A stretch of 59,037 bases of DNA from Akkermansiaceae bacterium UBA5020 (GTDB taxonomy: Bacteria > Verrucomicrobiota > Verrucomicrobiia > Verrucomicrobiales > DEV007), in contig DGXY01000075.1 of assembly GCA_002396885.1 (NCBI GenBank), forward strand, positions 129,327 to 188,363, given 5' to 3'. The position numbers were made by a program, and so were the translations under genes. Shown here piece by piece: positions 43,826 through 52,645 of the stretch. Under the pieces are notes generated by a model. The model was given only the letters and a program-made list of their open reading frames with translations. It made no database searches and was not told the DNA's origin. Position 1 is the stretch's first letter, and the number at the start of each line of letters is the position of its first letter.

Positions 43826-44272
43826 TCACTTCACCGCCGTAAAATAAATCCAATGCTCCTCCTCGCCGGGCAGGCGCATGCGGAGACCGGTATCGGCGCG
43901 GCTCCAGGTGACGATTTCGCCGTCGGCGTATTTGAGGACGACGGTGCCTGGTTCGGGGCGCTCGATCACCTCGTAGCCGACCGCTTCACCGGTTCCGTTC
44001 TGGACCCGGCGCCTCTCGGTGGCGGTGAATTCGATTTCGACCCCTTCGAATTGGGTCAGGAGCAGACGCGAGACGCCCTTCTGCAGACCGGTGACGAGCT
44101 CTTTCAAAAAGCCCTCACCGGGATTCTCGGCCGGCTTCTCCTGCCCGGCGGTCAGATTGGCGAGGGTGGTTTCCCGATCCAGCGTCCACTTCCCGATGAG
44201 GAAACTGCGGCCGCAGCCGCTGAGGGTCATGGCGAGAAGGGCGAGGAGGGCAAAGCGGAAGAGCGGTTTCAC
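43826..44272 (-). CDS. Putative lipoprotein, unknown function
   Basis: A 148-residue protein, GTG start at 44272, with a lipobox LSG-C (MTLSGCGRSFLIGKWTLDRE). After the Cys the sequence shows IGKWTLDRETT, a beta-rich pattern with VEIEFTATERRRVQNGTGE and WSRADTGLRMRLPGEEEHWI, reminiscent of lipocalin-like stability proteins. No known catalytic motif is recognised. It is convergent with the heme protein gene (20 bases) and divergent from the next. Confidence 0.7.
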   Translation of the reverse strand: MKPLFRFALLALLAMTLSGCGRSFLIGKWTLDRETTLANLTAGQEKPAENPGEGFLKELVTGLQKGVSRLLLTQFEGVEIEFTATERRRVQNGTGEAVGYEVIERPEPGTVVLKYADGEIVTWSRADTGLRMRLPGEEEHWIYFTAVK

Positions 44273-44380
44273 GGAATCACCTTAGCCGGGAACCGCGACG
44301 GATGTCAACGCGATGCTCGCAGGCCCGGAGCTTGCAACCGGATGGCTTTTGCGGTGTTCTTTCCACGTGGTCCCCGTGGC

Positions 44381-45058
44381 ATGAAACCCTTTCTCCGACT
44401 GCTCCCCCTCATCCTGCTCTCCTTCGTCACGGCACAGGAGACGCCGCCCGCGCCCGCGCCCGTTGATGTCGTCCCGATCGGCGTGGCGACGGAGGATTTC
44501 ACGGCCCTGAAGGGGCAATCGCCCTTCCTGCGTTCGCTGAATCTGAGCGATTCCCTCGTTCTCACCGGCTTCGCCGATGTCGAGGGCGAACGCGTCGCCA
44601 CGATCATGAACCGGGAGACGAAACAGACCTACGTCGTCTCCAGCCAGATCAATTCACAGGGTTGGAAAATGGTCGACCTGAAGACCGATGCCGATCTCGA
44701 GAAGGTCGCGGCCAAAGTCGCCGTCGATGGTGGCGAGGTCGTGACGGTGCGCTACGCGAACATCGAGGTCAAAACCGGCGAAGCGAAACCGGCACCCGGT
44801 CCCTCGACGGAGACGAACGGCAGTCCAACGGCGATCATGGAAGCGCGGCGCGCTCGCTTCGGTGGACCGCGTGGTCCCGGCATGGGTGGCCCGCCGCCGG
44901 AGATCCGCGAGAAGATGGAGAAACTCTCCGACGATCAGCGCGAGAAACTGTTCAACAAGATGCGTGAGCTACGTGAGAAAAGCCCCGACATGTCCTGGGA
45001 GGAACGCGGCAAGGTCTTCAACGAAGCGCTCGACAAGATGGTGAACAAAAAGAAATGA
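44381..45058 (+). CDS. Secreted protein of unknown function
   Basis: A 225-residue protein starting at ATG 44381, with a signal peptide (FLRLLPLILLSFVTAQE). A small folded region (VVPIGVATEDFTALKGQSPF, then FLRSLNLSDSLVLTGFADV) is common in Verrucomicrobia secreted proteins. It is followed by a Gly/Pro/Arg hinge (ARFGGPRGPGMGGPP) and a highly charged helical tail (EKMEKLSDDQREKLFNKMRE, then GKVFNEALDKMVNKKK). No enzyme motif seen. Confidence 0.7.
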   Translation: MKPFLRLLPLILLSFVTAQETPPAPAPVDVVPIGVATEDFTALKGQSPFLRSLNLSDSLVLTGFADVEGERVATIMNRETKQTYVVSSQINSQGWKMVDLKTDADLEKVAAKVAVDGGEVVTVRYANIEVKTGEAKPAPGPSTETNGSPTAIMEARRARFGGPRGPGMGGPPPEIREKMEKLSDDQREKLFNKMRELREKSPDMSWEERGKVFNEALDKMVNKKK

Positions 45059-45112
45059 GGGCGGCCGGGGCGACGCATTTGAATTCTCCCCTGCAATCCT
45101 TTACTTTGCGGC

Positions 45113-45676
45113 ATGTCCGCCGTGCTAAAAACGCCGCTTCGTCCCGAACCCCTCACCTTCGAGGACTATCTTGTCTGGGAAGAGGATCAGGAAGAACGTC
45201 ACGAATTTATCAATGGCCGGGTCTTGGCCATGGCGGGCGCCAGCGATGTGCATGAGTTGGTCGCTCTGAATCTTGCCGCCCTGCTCGTCTCTCACCTTCG
45301 CGGCAAGGGATGTCGTACCTACAAGGGCGACATGAAGCTGCGCTACCGAGCCGGTCAGGTCGACCTTTCCTACTATCCAGATGTGATGGTCGTGTGCGAT
45401 CCGACCGACGACCATGCGAGCTACAAGGAAAAACCGGCCTTTCTCGCCGAAGTCATGTCCCGCTTCAAGACGGACCACTTCGAGAAGCTCTTCATCTACC
45501 AGCAGATCGGGACGCTCGAGGAGTATCTCGTGCTCTCGCAAAACCCTGAGGAGCCCGCGGCCTGGCTTTACCGCCGCGCGGAAGGCTGGAAGATGCCCGC
45601 GCCGGTGACGGCCGGCGAGATCACTCTCGCCAGCCTCGGCCTGAATCTTACGCTCGAGGAGCTTTATCGCTCCTGA
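45113..45676 (+). CDS. Uma2 family (PD-(D/E)XK-like) endonuclease
   Basis: A 187-residue Uma2-family protein: LTFEDYLVWEEDQEERHEF, then INGRVLAMAGASDVHELVAL, VDLSYYPDVMVVCDPTDD and FLAEVMSRFKTDHFEKLFIY correspond to the restriction-endonuclease-like fold. The last motif usually reads EVLSPSTxxxDRxxKxxxY; here the SPST part is SRFKTDHF. E, D, E and K of the nuclease core appear conserved. Such genes are mobile and abundant in some phyla; cellular role is unknown. Confidence 0.82.
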   Translation: MSAVLKTPLRPEPLTFEDYLVWEEDQEERHEFINGRVLAMAGASDVHELVALNLAALLVSHLRGKGCRTYKGDMKLRYRAGQVDLSYYPDVMVVCDPTDDHASYKEKPAFLAEVMSRFKTDHFEKLFIYQQIGTLEEYLVLSQNPEEPAAWLYRRAEGWKMPAPVTAGEITLASLGLNLTLEELYRS

Positions 45677-45685
45677 GTCGGCGAC

Positions 45686-46681
45686 TCACTTCTTCTTGTC
45701 TTTCTTCTCCTTCTTCGTCTCCTTCTTCGCCGTCTTCTTGTCCTTCTTCGCGGAGCCGGCGCGGCCGGGGAAGGTCAGCTCGGCGATGCCGGATTTGTCG
45801 AGGCCGCCGATGCCGAGTTCGACCATGCGGTCATACTGGGCCTTGGTAGCGTCGTTGAGGGGCAGGGAAATCTTCGCGGACTTGGCGAGGCCGGCGGCGA
45901 TGCCGGAATCCTTCGCGGCGTGCTCGGCGGAGAACCAGCAATCGTGCTCGCGGGCGATCATGTCGCCACTGTCAGTCTCGAGGACGCGGGAATTGGCTCC
46001 GGTCTGGGAGAAGACTTCGCAGATCATTTTCAGGTCGTGACCGAGGGCGGCGGCGAGGCCGAGACCTTCGGCGAGGCCGGCGGTGTTGATGTTCATCACC
46101 ATGTTGACGAGGGCCTTCACCTCGGCTGCCTTGCCCACCGCACCGATGTGGCGCAGGCTGAGGGAAAGATCCTGGAGGAGCTTGAGATGCTTGTCATAGA
46201 CGGCCTTGTCGGAACCGATCATGAGGTAGAGCTGGCCGTTGCGGGCGTGGCTGATGCTGCTCGCCATGCAGGCTTCGATGGTGGCGGCGCCGGCCTTCTT
46301 CGCGGCCTCGGCCACGGTCTGCTGGATGCCGGGGGAGAGGGTCGCGCAATTGATGAAGGTGCGGCCCTTCGCGCCGGCGAGGAGGTTGTCGCCCTTGCCG
46401 AGGAAGATCTTCTTCATCGCGGCATCGTTGGTCACAACGGTGAAGATGATGTCGGCCTTGGCGGTGACGTCGGCGAGCTTTTTGCAGGCGGTCGCGCCCA
46501 GTTCCGTGGCGAGCGACTCAGCGGCCTCGGTGTTCACATCGTAGACGGCGGTGACTTTGTATTGGAGATCGTTGAGGCGGCGGGCCATATTGGCCCCCAT
46601 GCGTCCGACGCCGACAAAAGCCACGCGGCTTTTCGGGGTGGAGGATTTCGGGGCAGTTTTCTTCGCGGGTTTTTTGGTCAT
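45686..46681 (-). CDS. NAD(P)-dependent beta-hydroxyacid dehydrogenase with lysine-rich ends
   Basis: A 331-residue protein of the 3-hydroxyisobutyrate/glyoxylate reductase family. After a Lys/Pro-rich head (MTKKPAKKTAPKSSTPKS) comes the Rossmann motif VAFVGVGRMGANMARRL, then TVVTNDAAMKKIFLG, and the catalytic-Lys region VGKAAEVKALVNMVMNINTA. The C-terminus ends in about 20 residues nearly all Lys, Glu, Thr and Ala (KKDKKTAKKETKKEKKDKKK). Both tails are unusual for the family. Divergent from dgkA. Confidence 0.85.
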   Translation of the reverse strand: MTKKPAKKTAPKSSTPKSRVAFVGVGRMGANMARRLNDLQYKVTAVYDVNTEAAESLATELGATACKKLADVTAKADIIFTVVTNDAAMKKIFLGKGDNLLAGAKGRTFINCATLSPGIQQTVAEAAKKAGAATIEACMASSISHARNGQLYLMIGSDKAVYDKHLKLLQDLSLSLRHIGAVGKAAEVKALVNMVMNINTAGLAEGLGLAAALGHDLKMICEVFSQTGANSRVLETDSGDMIAREHDCWFSAEHAAKDSGIAAGLAKSAKISLPLNDATKAQYDRMVELGIGGLDKSGIAELTFPGRAGSAKKDKKTAKKETKKEKKDKKK

Positions 46682-46750
46682 AATCGCTTTCGTTGGAGTG
46701 TTTGGTAGAATGGTAGGTTTAACAGAATTTCAAATCGATCCAAGTGAATT

Positions 46751-47134
46751 ATGAGAAGTGGAGCGCGTCGTTATCGCGGGATGCAGAGCTTCGTTGACGC
46801 CGGTCGCGGCTTTGTCACCGTGCTGCGGACGGAGTGGAATTTCCGCATCCACGCCGTCGTCGCCTTGCTTGTCACGATCGCGGGCTTCGTCTTCGGGATC
46901 AGCGAGGGGGAATGGCTCGCGGTGGTGTTGAGCGCGGGGCTCGTCTTCATGGCCGAGGTCTTCAACACCGCCATTGAATACCTCGCCGATGCGGTCCATC
47001 CCGAGGTGGACCGCGGCGTGGGCATGGCGAAGGACGCGGCCGCCGGCGGGGTCCTCATCGCGGCGGTTGCGGCGGCGGTGGTCGGGGCTATCGTCTTTTT
47101 ACCGAAGATATGGGCCTGGCTGACACTCTCTTGA
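46751..47134 (+). CDS. dgkA: Diacylglycerol/undecaprenol kinase
   Basis: A 127-residue three-helix membrane kinase. RGFVTVLRTEWNFRIHAVVA is the conserved N-terminal helix pair, LVFMAEVFNTAIEYLADAV contains the catalytic E-x-x-N-T-A-I-E motif, and GMAKDAAAGGVLIAAVAAAV is the third helix. The three hydrophobic segments and length match. It phosphorylates diacylglycerol or undecaprenol. The stop overlaps the following oxidase gene by 25 bases. Confidence 0.9.
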   Translation: MRSGARRYRGMQSFVDAGRGFVTVLRTEWNFRIHAVVALLVTIAGFVFGISEGEWLAVVLSAGLVFMAEVFNTAIEYLADAVHPEVDRGVGMAKDAAAGGVLIAAVAAAVVGAIVFLPKIWAWLTLS

Positions 47135-48522
47135 CTCTGGAAACGGATCTGACCTGGCTGCCGGGTCTGCGCGAAGCGGCGGCCGGAGCCGCGATCTCGA
47201 CGGCGGAGGAAGTAAGGCGCGAGTTCGGGATGGACCGCTGGCATGCCGCCGCGATGCCCGAGGTCGTCGTGCAGGCCGTCACCCGCGAGCAAGTCGCCGC
47301 GACCCTGCGCTACGCGAACGAGCATGGCCTTCCCGTGACCACCCGTGGTGCCGGAGTCGGCTACGTCGGCGGCTGTGTCCCGGTGAAAGGCGGCATCCTC
47401 CTCTCGGTGCGGCAGATGAACCGCATTGTCGAGATCAATCCGGCCGACGGCATCGCCGTGGTCGAGCCTGGCGTGACCCTCGACGATCTCCAGGAGGCGG
47501 TGCGCGCCCTCGGCTGGTATTACCCGCCCGATCCGGCGAGCCTCAAGGAGTGCTCCGTCGGTGGCACCCTCGCGACGAACGCGGGCGGCCCCCGCTGCGT
47601 GAAATATGGCGTCACCCGCCACTACGTGCTCGGTCTCGAAGTCGTCCTGCCGGACGGGCAAATCCTCGAGACAGGCGGCCGCTGCCACAAGAACAAGACG
47701 GGACTCGACCTCATCGGCATGTTCGTCGGGTCCGAGGGCCTTCTCGGCGTCATCACGAAAGCGACCCTGCGCCTCATCCCCCATCCCGAGGCACGGGCCA
47801 TGCTCACGGCGACCTTTCCCGATTTCGAGACGGCGGCGGAGGCGGTCCAGGCGATTCTCAACCACGGCTGGCAGCCTTCGGGACTCGAGGTCACCGATGG
47901 CTTCACCCTCCAGGCGGCCCGCGACTACCTCGGACCCGAGATGCTGCCCGACGGCGACGCCCACCTCATCGTCGAGCTCGATGGACGGCGCGACACGATT
48001 CTTCAAGATCTCGCGAAGCTGCGCGAACTCGTCGACACCCTCGGTGCGATCACCGTGGAAGAGGCCCGCGATCCGGAGTCCTGCGAGGCGATCTGGAAGC
48101 TGCGCCGCGAGTTTTCCTACTCCCTCCGCGCCACCGGACTGATCAAGCTGAACGAGGACATCGTCGTGCCACGCTCGAAGCTCGTGGATCTCGTCCGTTT
48201 CGCGCGGCAATTGGAAAAGGACACCGGCATTCCCGTGGCCTGTTTCGGTCACGCCGGCGACGGCAACATCCACACCAATCTCATGGTGAAGGATTACGAG
48301 ACCGATCCCGCCGAGAAGGCCAAAGCCGACGCGGCTCTCGACCTGCTTTTCAAATGGATCATCGCCAACGACGGCCAGATCACCGGGGAACACGGGGTCG
48401 GGCTGGCGAAGAAGCGGTGGTTCAAGGACGCCGTCGGCGAGGTCTCGATGGACGTGCATCAACGGCTCAAGGCCGCACTCGATCCGAAGGGGATCTTGAA
48501 TCCCGGGAAGTTTTTGGGGTGA
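47110..48522 (+). CDS. FAD-linked oxidase, GlcD-like
   Basis: A 470-residue GlcD/lactate-dehydrogenase-like flavoprotein. The FAD domain shows VTTRGAGVGYVGGCVPVKGG, CSVGGTLATNAGGPRCVKYG and FVGSEGLLGVITKATLRL; the C-terminal domain has VACFGHAGDGNIHTNLMV and GEHGVGLAKKRW, LDPKGILNPGKFL. It oxidises a 2-hydroxy acid such as glycolate or D-lactate; the partner iron-sulfur subunit GlcF is not adjacent. It begins within the end of dgkA (25-base overlap), so translation may be coupled. Confidence 0.92.
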   Translation: MGLADTLLTLETDLTWLPGLREAAAGAAISTAEEVRREFGMDRWHAAAMPEVVVQAVTREQVAATLRYANEHGLPVTTRGAGVGYVGGCVPVKGGILLSVRQMNRIVEINPADGIAVVEPGVTLDDLQEAVRALGWYYPPDPASLKECSVGGTLATNAGGPRCVKYGVTRHYVLGLEVVLPDGQILETGGRCHKNKTGLDLIGMFVGSEGLLGVITKATLRLIPHPEARAMLTATFPDFETAAEAVQAILNHGWQPSGLEVTDGFTLQAARDYLGPEMLPDGDAHLIVELDGRRDTILQDLAKLRELVDTLGAITVEEARDPESCEAIWKLRREFSYSLRATGLIKLNEDIVVPRSKLVDLVRFARQLEKDTGIPVACFGHAGDGNIHTNLMVKDYETDPAEKAKADAALDLLFKWIIANDGQITGEHGVGLAKKRWFKDAVGEVSMDVHQRLKAALDPKGILNPGKFLG

Positions 48523-48651
48523 GGGAACGCGTTTCTTTGACGACGAATCTTCAAGTTTTCCCTCCGACTCGGAACGCTATCACTTGACCACCGGCATTCG
48601 TGTGAATTCGTGACGACTCGTGGTCCAATCCCCCCACATCATTCCTCCCCC

Positions 48652-49359
48652 ATGTCCGAAGAATCCTCCGATCTCGCCCCCGAATCCTCGTCCACCAAAA
48701 CCGCCCTCCTCACCTTCGAGGAGTCGCGCGTCCTCGGTTGTCTCCTCGAAAAGGAAGCGACCGTGCCCGACCAGTATCCGCTGACCCTCAACAGCCTCTT
48801 CTCGGCCTGCAACCAGTCGAGCAACCGCGAACCGGTCACCCATTTCGGCACCGACACGGTCGAGGAGGCGATGGAGGGCCTGCGTTACAAGAAGCTCTCC
48901 ATTCTCGTCCACCAGGCCGGGGCGCGAGTGCCGAAGTGCAAACACACCCTCGAGAACAAATATCCCTATCTCACCAAGGGACAGCAGGCCCTCCTCTGCG
49001 TCCTTCTTCTCCGCGGACCCCAGACCGTCGGCGAACTGCGCCAGCGCACCGAGCGCATGCATGCTTTCGTCGATCTCGAACGGGTGCAGACGGTGCTCGA
49101 AGAGATGACCACAAACCAGCCCGATCCCATCGTGAGGCTTATTCCCGCGGGCGGCGGACGCCGTGTCGCGACCTGGATGCACACCCTCTGCGGGGATGCG
49201 ATCCCCGCGATGCCCGCTCTCGCCGAACCGCCGCGCGGCGCCGAAGCCCCCGCCGCGAGCTGGCGCACGGAGATGGAGGAGGAAATCGCCTCACTCAAGG
49301 AGGAAGTCTCCGAACTCCGCGCCGAGATCGATTCGATCAAGTCGAGCCTCGGTCTCTAA
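48652..49359 (+). CDS. DUF480 (YceH family) protein
   Basis: A 235-residue DUF480/YceH protein with two winged-helix repeats: LTFEESRVLGCLLEKEATVP with DQYPLTLNSLFSACNQSSNR, then RGPQTVGELRQRTERMHAF. The acidic N-terminal tail and the C-terminal helix (EEIASLKEEVSELRAEIDSI) are typical. Function is not established; DNA binding is predicted. ATG at 48652. The 129 bases upstream to the oxidase stop hold nothing recognisable. Confidence 0.87.
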   Translation: MSEESSDLAPESSSTKTALLTFEESRVLGCLLEKEATVPDQYPLTLNSLFSACNQSSNREPVTHFGTDTVEEAMEGLRYKKLSILVHQAGARVPKCKHTLENKYPYLTKGQQALLCVLLLRGPQTVGELRQRTERMHAFVDLERVQTVLEEMTTNQPDPIVRLIPAGGGRRVATWMHTLCGDAIPAMPALAEPPRGAEAPAASWRTEMEEEIASLKEEVSELRAEIDSIKSSLGL

Positions 49360-49409
49360 GCCAGCCGCCGGCAGGGATGTCGGCGCTCCCAGGGATTTCC
49401 GCGACCAGA

Positions 49410-49784
49410 TCACTCGTCGTCCTCGATCAACGCGTATTCTTCGAGAATGGCGCGGGAGACGTATTGCAACGCCGCCTCCGAGGTGGCTTCGAGGATGATG
49501 GGACAGGCGTATCCGGCATCGAGCGCTTCTTTCCAACGCCCCGCACAGACACACCAGCGGTCGCCGGGTTTCAATCCGGGGAACCCGTAAATCGGCATCG
49601 GGGTGCTGAGGTCGTTGCCCGAGGCCCGGCTGAAGGCGAGGAACTCATCGTTCACGACACAGCAGACCGCGTGGCAGCCGATGTCGTCAGGACCGACGTT
49701 GCATTTGCCGTCGCGGTAGAATCCGGTGAGCGGATCGGTCGAGCAGGGAATGAGCGGGCCGCCGAGTACGTTGCGATTGTCCAT
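49410..49784 (-). CDS. DUF2237 family protein
   Basis: A 124-residue protein of the DUF2237 family: NVLGGPLIPCSTDPLTGFYR, then CNVGPDDIGCHAVCCVVNDE, NDLSTPMPIYGFPGLKPGD and WCVCAGRWKEAL cover nearly the whole family, with conserved cysteines. Function unknown; the cysteine pattern suggests metal or redox involvement. Convergent with the YceH gene (50 bases). Confidence 0.88.
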   Translation of the reverse strand: MDNRNVLGGPLIPCSTDPLTGFYRDGKCNVGPDDIGCHAVCCVVNDEFLAFSRASGNDLSTPMPIYGFPGLKPGDRWCVCAGRWKEALDAGYACPIILEATSEAALQYVSRAILEEYALIEDDE

Positions 49785-49952
49785 GGATGAAAGGTCTGCC
49801 GGACTTTCGGGCAGGCACGATGATTTTCCACCCGTAAAAGCGCCGCGCTTCCGGGATTCGCCCGGGAGCAGGATTGGTCACGCGGTTTTCGGCGCGAACT
49901 GGGTGCTTGTTTTCGTTCTCCTCGTTTCCTATCTTCACGGTTCCGCCCCTTC

Positions 49953-52052
49953 ATGAAAATCCCCCGACTTCTCGCCGCCCTGATCCTGACCACCCTCGCT
50001 CCGCTGGGGGCTCAGGAGATATCCAGCGAACACGATTTCGTCGTCTATGGAGGCACCTGTGCCGCCGTGATCGCCGCGGTGCAGGCGAAGAAGATGGGAA
50101 AGACCGTCGTGATCGTCAGTCCTGACAAAAACCTCGGCGGACTCTCCAGCGGCGGCCTCGGCTTCACCGACACCGGCAACAAGGCGGTCATCGGAGGACT
50201 CGCCCGCGATTTTTACCACCGCATCTACCTCGAATATCAGAAGCAGGAAACCTGGAAGTGGCAGAAGCAATCCGAATACGGCAATCAGGGCCAGGGCACC
50301 CCTGCCATCGACGGCGAGAACCGGACCATGTGGATCTTCGAGCCAAGCGTGGCGGAGAAGGTCTTCGAGGATTACGTGAAGGAATTCGGCATCGAGGTCC
50401 ACCGCGAGGAGTGGCTCGACCGTGAAAAAGGCGTCGTCGTCGAGGACGGCGCGATCCGCTCGATCACGACGCTGAGCGGCAAGACCTATGCAGGGAAAGT
50501 CTTTTTCGATGCGACCTACGAAGGCGACCTCCTCGCCGCCGTCGGGGTCGATTACCATGTCGGACGCGAGGCCAACTCGGTCTACGGCGAGGAGTGGAAC
50601 GGCGTGCAGGTCGGGATTCTCCATCACCGTCACCATTTCGGCGCGGTCGACCAAGCGATCAGCCCCTACGTCGTGCCCGGCGATCCGAAAAGCGGCGTGC
50701 TGCCGCGCGTCAGCGCCGAACCTCCCGGCGTGCGGGGTGAGGGCGACAAACGCGTCCAGGCCTACTGCTTCCGCATGTGCCTGACGAATCATCCCGAGAA
50801 CCGCATCCCCTTCCCCAAGCCCGAAGGCTACGATCCGAAGCAATATGAAATGCTCCTGCGCGTCTTCGAGGCGGGCTGGCGCGAGACCTTCGAGAAATTC
50901 GACCCGATCCCGAACCACAAGACCGACACGAACAACCACGGCCCCTTCAGCACCGACAACATCGGCTACAACTACGACTATCCCGAGGCCAGCTACGAGC
51001 GCCGCCGCGAGATCATCCAGGAACACGAGACCTATCAAAAAGGCTGGCTCTACTTCATCTGCAATGATCCCCGCGTGCCCAAGGACGTGCAGGAGGCGAT
51101 GCGCGAGTGGGGTCTGCCCAAGGATGAATTCACCGACAACGGCAATTGGTCACACCAACTCTACATCCGCGAAGCCCGCCGCATGATCGGCGACTACGTC
51201 ATGACCGAAAACGAGCTTCGCAAAAAGAAGCCCACCCCCGAATCTGTTGGCATGGGTAGTTACACGATCGACTCGCACAATGTGCAGCGCTACATCACGC
51301 CCGAAGGCCACGTGCAGAACGAAGGTGACATCGGGGTGAGCACCCGCGGTCCCTACGAGATCGCCTACGGCTCGCTCGTTCCGAAGAAGGAGCAGTGCAC
51401 GAACCTGATGGTGCCCGTCTGCGTCTCGAGCTCGCACATCGCCTTCGGCTCGATCCGGATGGAGCCCGTCTTCATGATCCTCGCCGAGAGCGCCGCGACC
51501 GCCGCCGCGATGGCTCTCGATGCGGGAACTGCGGTGCAGGACGTCGACTACGAAAAACTGCGCGAGCGCCTCCTCGGCGATGGCCAGATCCTTCATTACG
51601 AAGCGCCGGCTGCCGACCAGAAAGGCACCGATCCCGGGAAGCTCGAAGGCATCATCGTCGATGACGAAGCCGCGAAGTTCGAAGGCAACTGGGAGGAAAG
51701 CGGCGCCGCGAAGCGCTACATCGGCTTCGGCTACCGTCACGATGGCAACGCCGCGAAAGGAACCGCGAAAGCCGTCTTCACCGCGACGATCCAGAAGGCC
51801 GGGAACTACGCGGTGCGTCTCGCCTACCCCCCGAACAACAACCGCGCCGCCAACGCCCGCGTTGTCGTCAGTCACTCCGGCGGCGACGCGGTCGTGACCG
51901 TCGATCAGAAGAAGATGCCCTCGCACGATCTCTTCCACGAGCTCGGCGTTTTCGAATTTCCCTCCGGCGCCAGCGCGACGGTGACTCTAAGCAACGAAGG
52001 AAGCGACGGCTTTGTCGTCGTCGACGCGGTGCAGTGGGTGCCGGTGGAGTGA
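49953..52052 (+). CDS. FAD-dependent oxidoreductase with Golvesin-like C-terminus
   Basis: A 699-residue secreted protein (signal peptide LLAALILTTLAPLGAQE). The FAD_oxidored domain starts DFVVYGGTCAAVIAAVQAKK (GGTxAA nucleotide-binding motif), with KNLGGLSSGGLGFTDTGN and GDLLAAVGVDYHVGREA. SSHIAFGSIRMEPVFMILAE is the conserved C-terminal FAD contact. About 130 final residues (from FEGNWEESGAAKRYIGFGYR to FVVVDAVQWVPVE) match the Golvesin/xanthan-lyase C-terminal beta domain, which binds carbohydrate. Substrate unknown. Its stop is followed by the 88-bp tandem array. Confidence 0.88.
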   Translation: MKIPRLLAALILTTLAPLGAQEISSEHDFVVYGGTCAAVIAAVQAKKMGKTVVIVSPDKNLGGLSSGGLGFTDTGNKAVIGGLARDFYHRIYLEYQKQETWKWQKQSEYGNQGQGTPAIDGENRTMWIFEPSVAEKVFEDYVKEFGIEVHREEWLDREKGVVVEDGAIRSITTLSGKTYAGKVFFDATYEGDLLAAVGVDYHVGREANSVYGEEWNGVQVGILHHRHHFGAVDQAISPYVVPGDPKSGVLPRVSAEPPGVRGEGDKRVQAYCFRMCLTNHPENRIPFPKPEGYDPKQYEMLLRVFEAGWRETFEKFDPIPNHKTDTNNHGPFSTDNIGYNYDYPEASYERRREIIQEHETYQKGWLYFICNDPRVPKDVQEAMREWGLPKDEFTDNGNWSHQLYIREARRMIGDYVMTENELRKKKPTPESVGMGSYTIDSHNVQRYITPEGHVQNEGDIGVSTRGPYEIAYGSLVPKKEQCTNLMVPVCVSSSHIAFGSIRMEPVFMILAESAATAAAMALDAGTAVQDVDYEKLRERLLGDGQILHYEAPAADQKGTDPGKLEGIIVDDEAAKFEGNWEESGAAKRYIGFGYRHDGNAAKGTAKAVFTATIQKAGNYAVRLAYPPNNNRAANARVVVSHSGGDAVVTVDQKKMPSHDLFHELGVFEFPSGASATVTLSNEGSDGFVVVDAVQWVPVE

Positions 52053-52067
52053 TGCGTTCCAGCAGCA

Positions 52068-52526
52068 AGGAACCTTGGCCCGTTCCGCTCCCTCGAAACT
52101 CCCCGTAGCGGAAGCGGCGACGCTTCCGAATCGCACGTCCCTCGGCGCCCACATCGGAACCTTGGCACGATCCGCTCCCTCGAAATCCTCCGTAGCGGAA
52201 GCGGCGACGCTTCCGAAATCGAACGTCCCTCGGCGCCCGCATCGGAACCTTGTCACGATCCTCCCCGTCGAAATTCCCCGTAGCGGAAGCGGCGACGCTT
52301 CCGAAATCGAACGTCCCTCGGTGCCCACATCGGAACCTTGTCACGATCCGCCCCGTCGAAATTCCCCGTAGCGGAAGCGGCGACGCTTCCGAATCGCACG
52401 TCCCTCGGCACTCTCCTCGAAACGTTGGCACGTTCCGCCCCGTCGAAATTCCCCGTAGCGGAAGCGGCGACGCTTCCGAAAACGGACGTCCCTCGGCGCC
52501 CGCATCGGAACGTTGGCACGTTCCGC
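52068..52526. repeat. 88-bp tandem array with a repeated stem-loop
   Basis: CGTAGCGGAAGCGGCGACGCTTCCG starts at 52104, 52191, 52279, 52367 and 52454 (period 87-88). Each holds the perfect stem CGGAAGCG / CGCTTCCG around a GCGA loop. Between are GTCCCTCGG, a CATCGGAACSTTG stretch and a CCCTCGAAA stretch. A partial unit precedes 52104. The array fills the whole gap between the FAD gene (52052) and the relic stop at 52526, with no other gene. Confidence 0.9.
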
Positions 52527-52645
52527 TACTTTTCGAACACCACCTCGCCGCCCCCAGCGGAACATTCGCGGTCGTCGCGATCGAGCAAGGCGAAGTCGGC
52601 GAGTTTGCCGGGCTCAACGCTGCCGAAGGCGATGATCAATTCCAT
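52526..52645 (-). pseudogene. C-terminal remnant of an amidohydrolase
   Basis: In a frame other than that of the esterase, a 39-residue stretch reads MELIIAFGSVEPGKLADFALLD, then RDDRECSAGGGEVVFEK, then TAG. The part GSVEPGKLADFALLDRD is the hallmark C-terminal end of YtcJ-like amidohydrolases, and GGGEVVFEK is the usual last strand. The body of such a gene is absent and about 10 residues between these two parts seem missing, so this is a relic. It shares DNA with the esterase C-terminus (32 bases overlap of reading frames). Confidence 0.65.

Noticed and set aside
51868..52617. 249-codon minus frame and similar frames over the 88-bp array
   Set aside because: The protein would be a repetition of translated array units; no homology or start signal.
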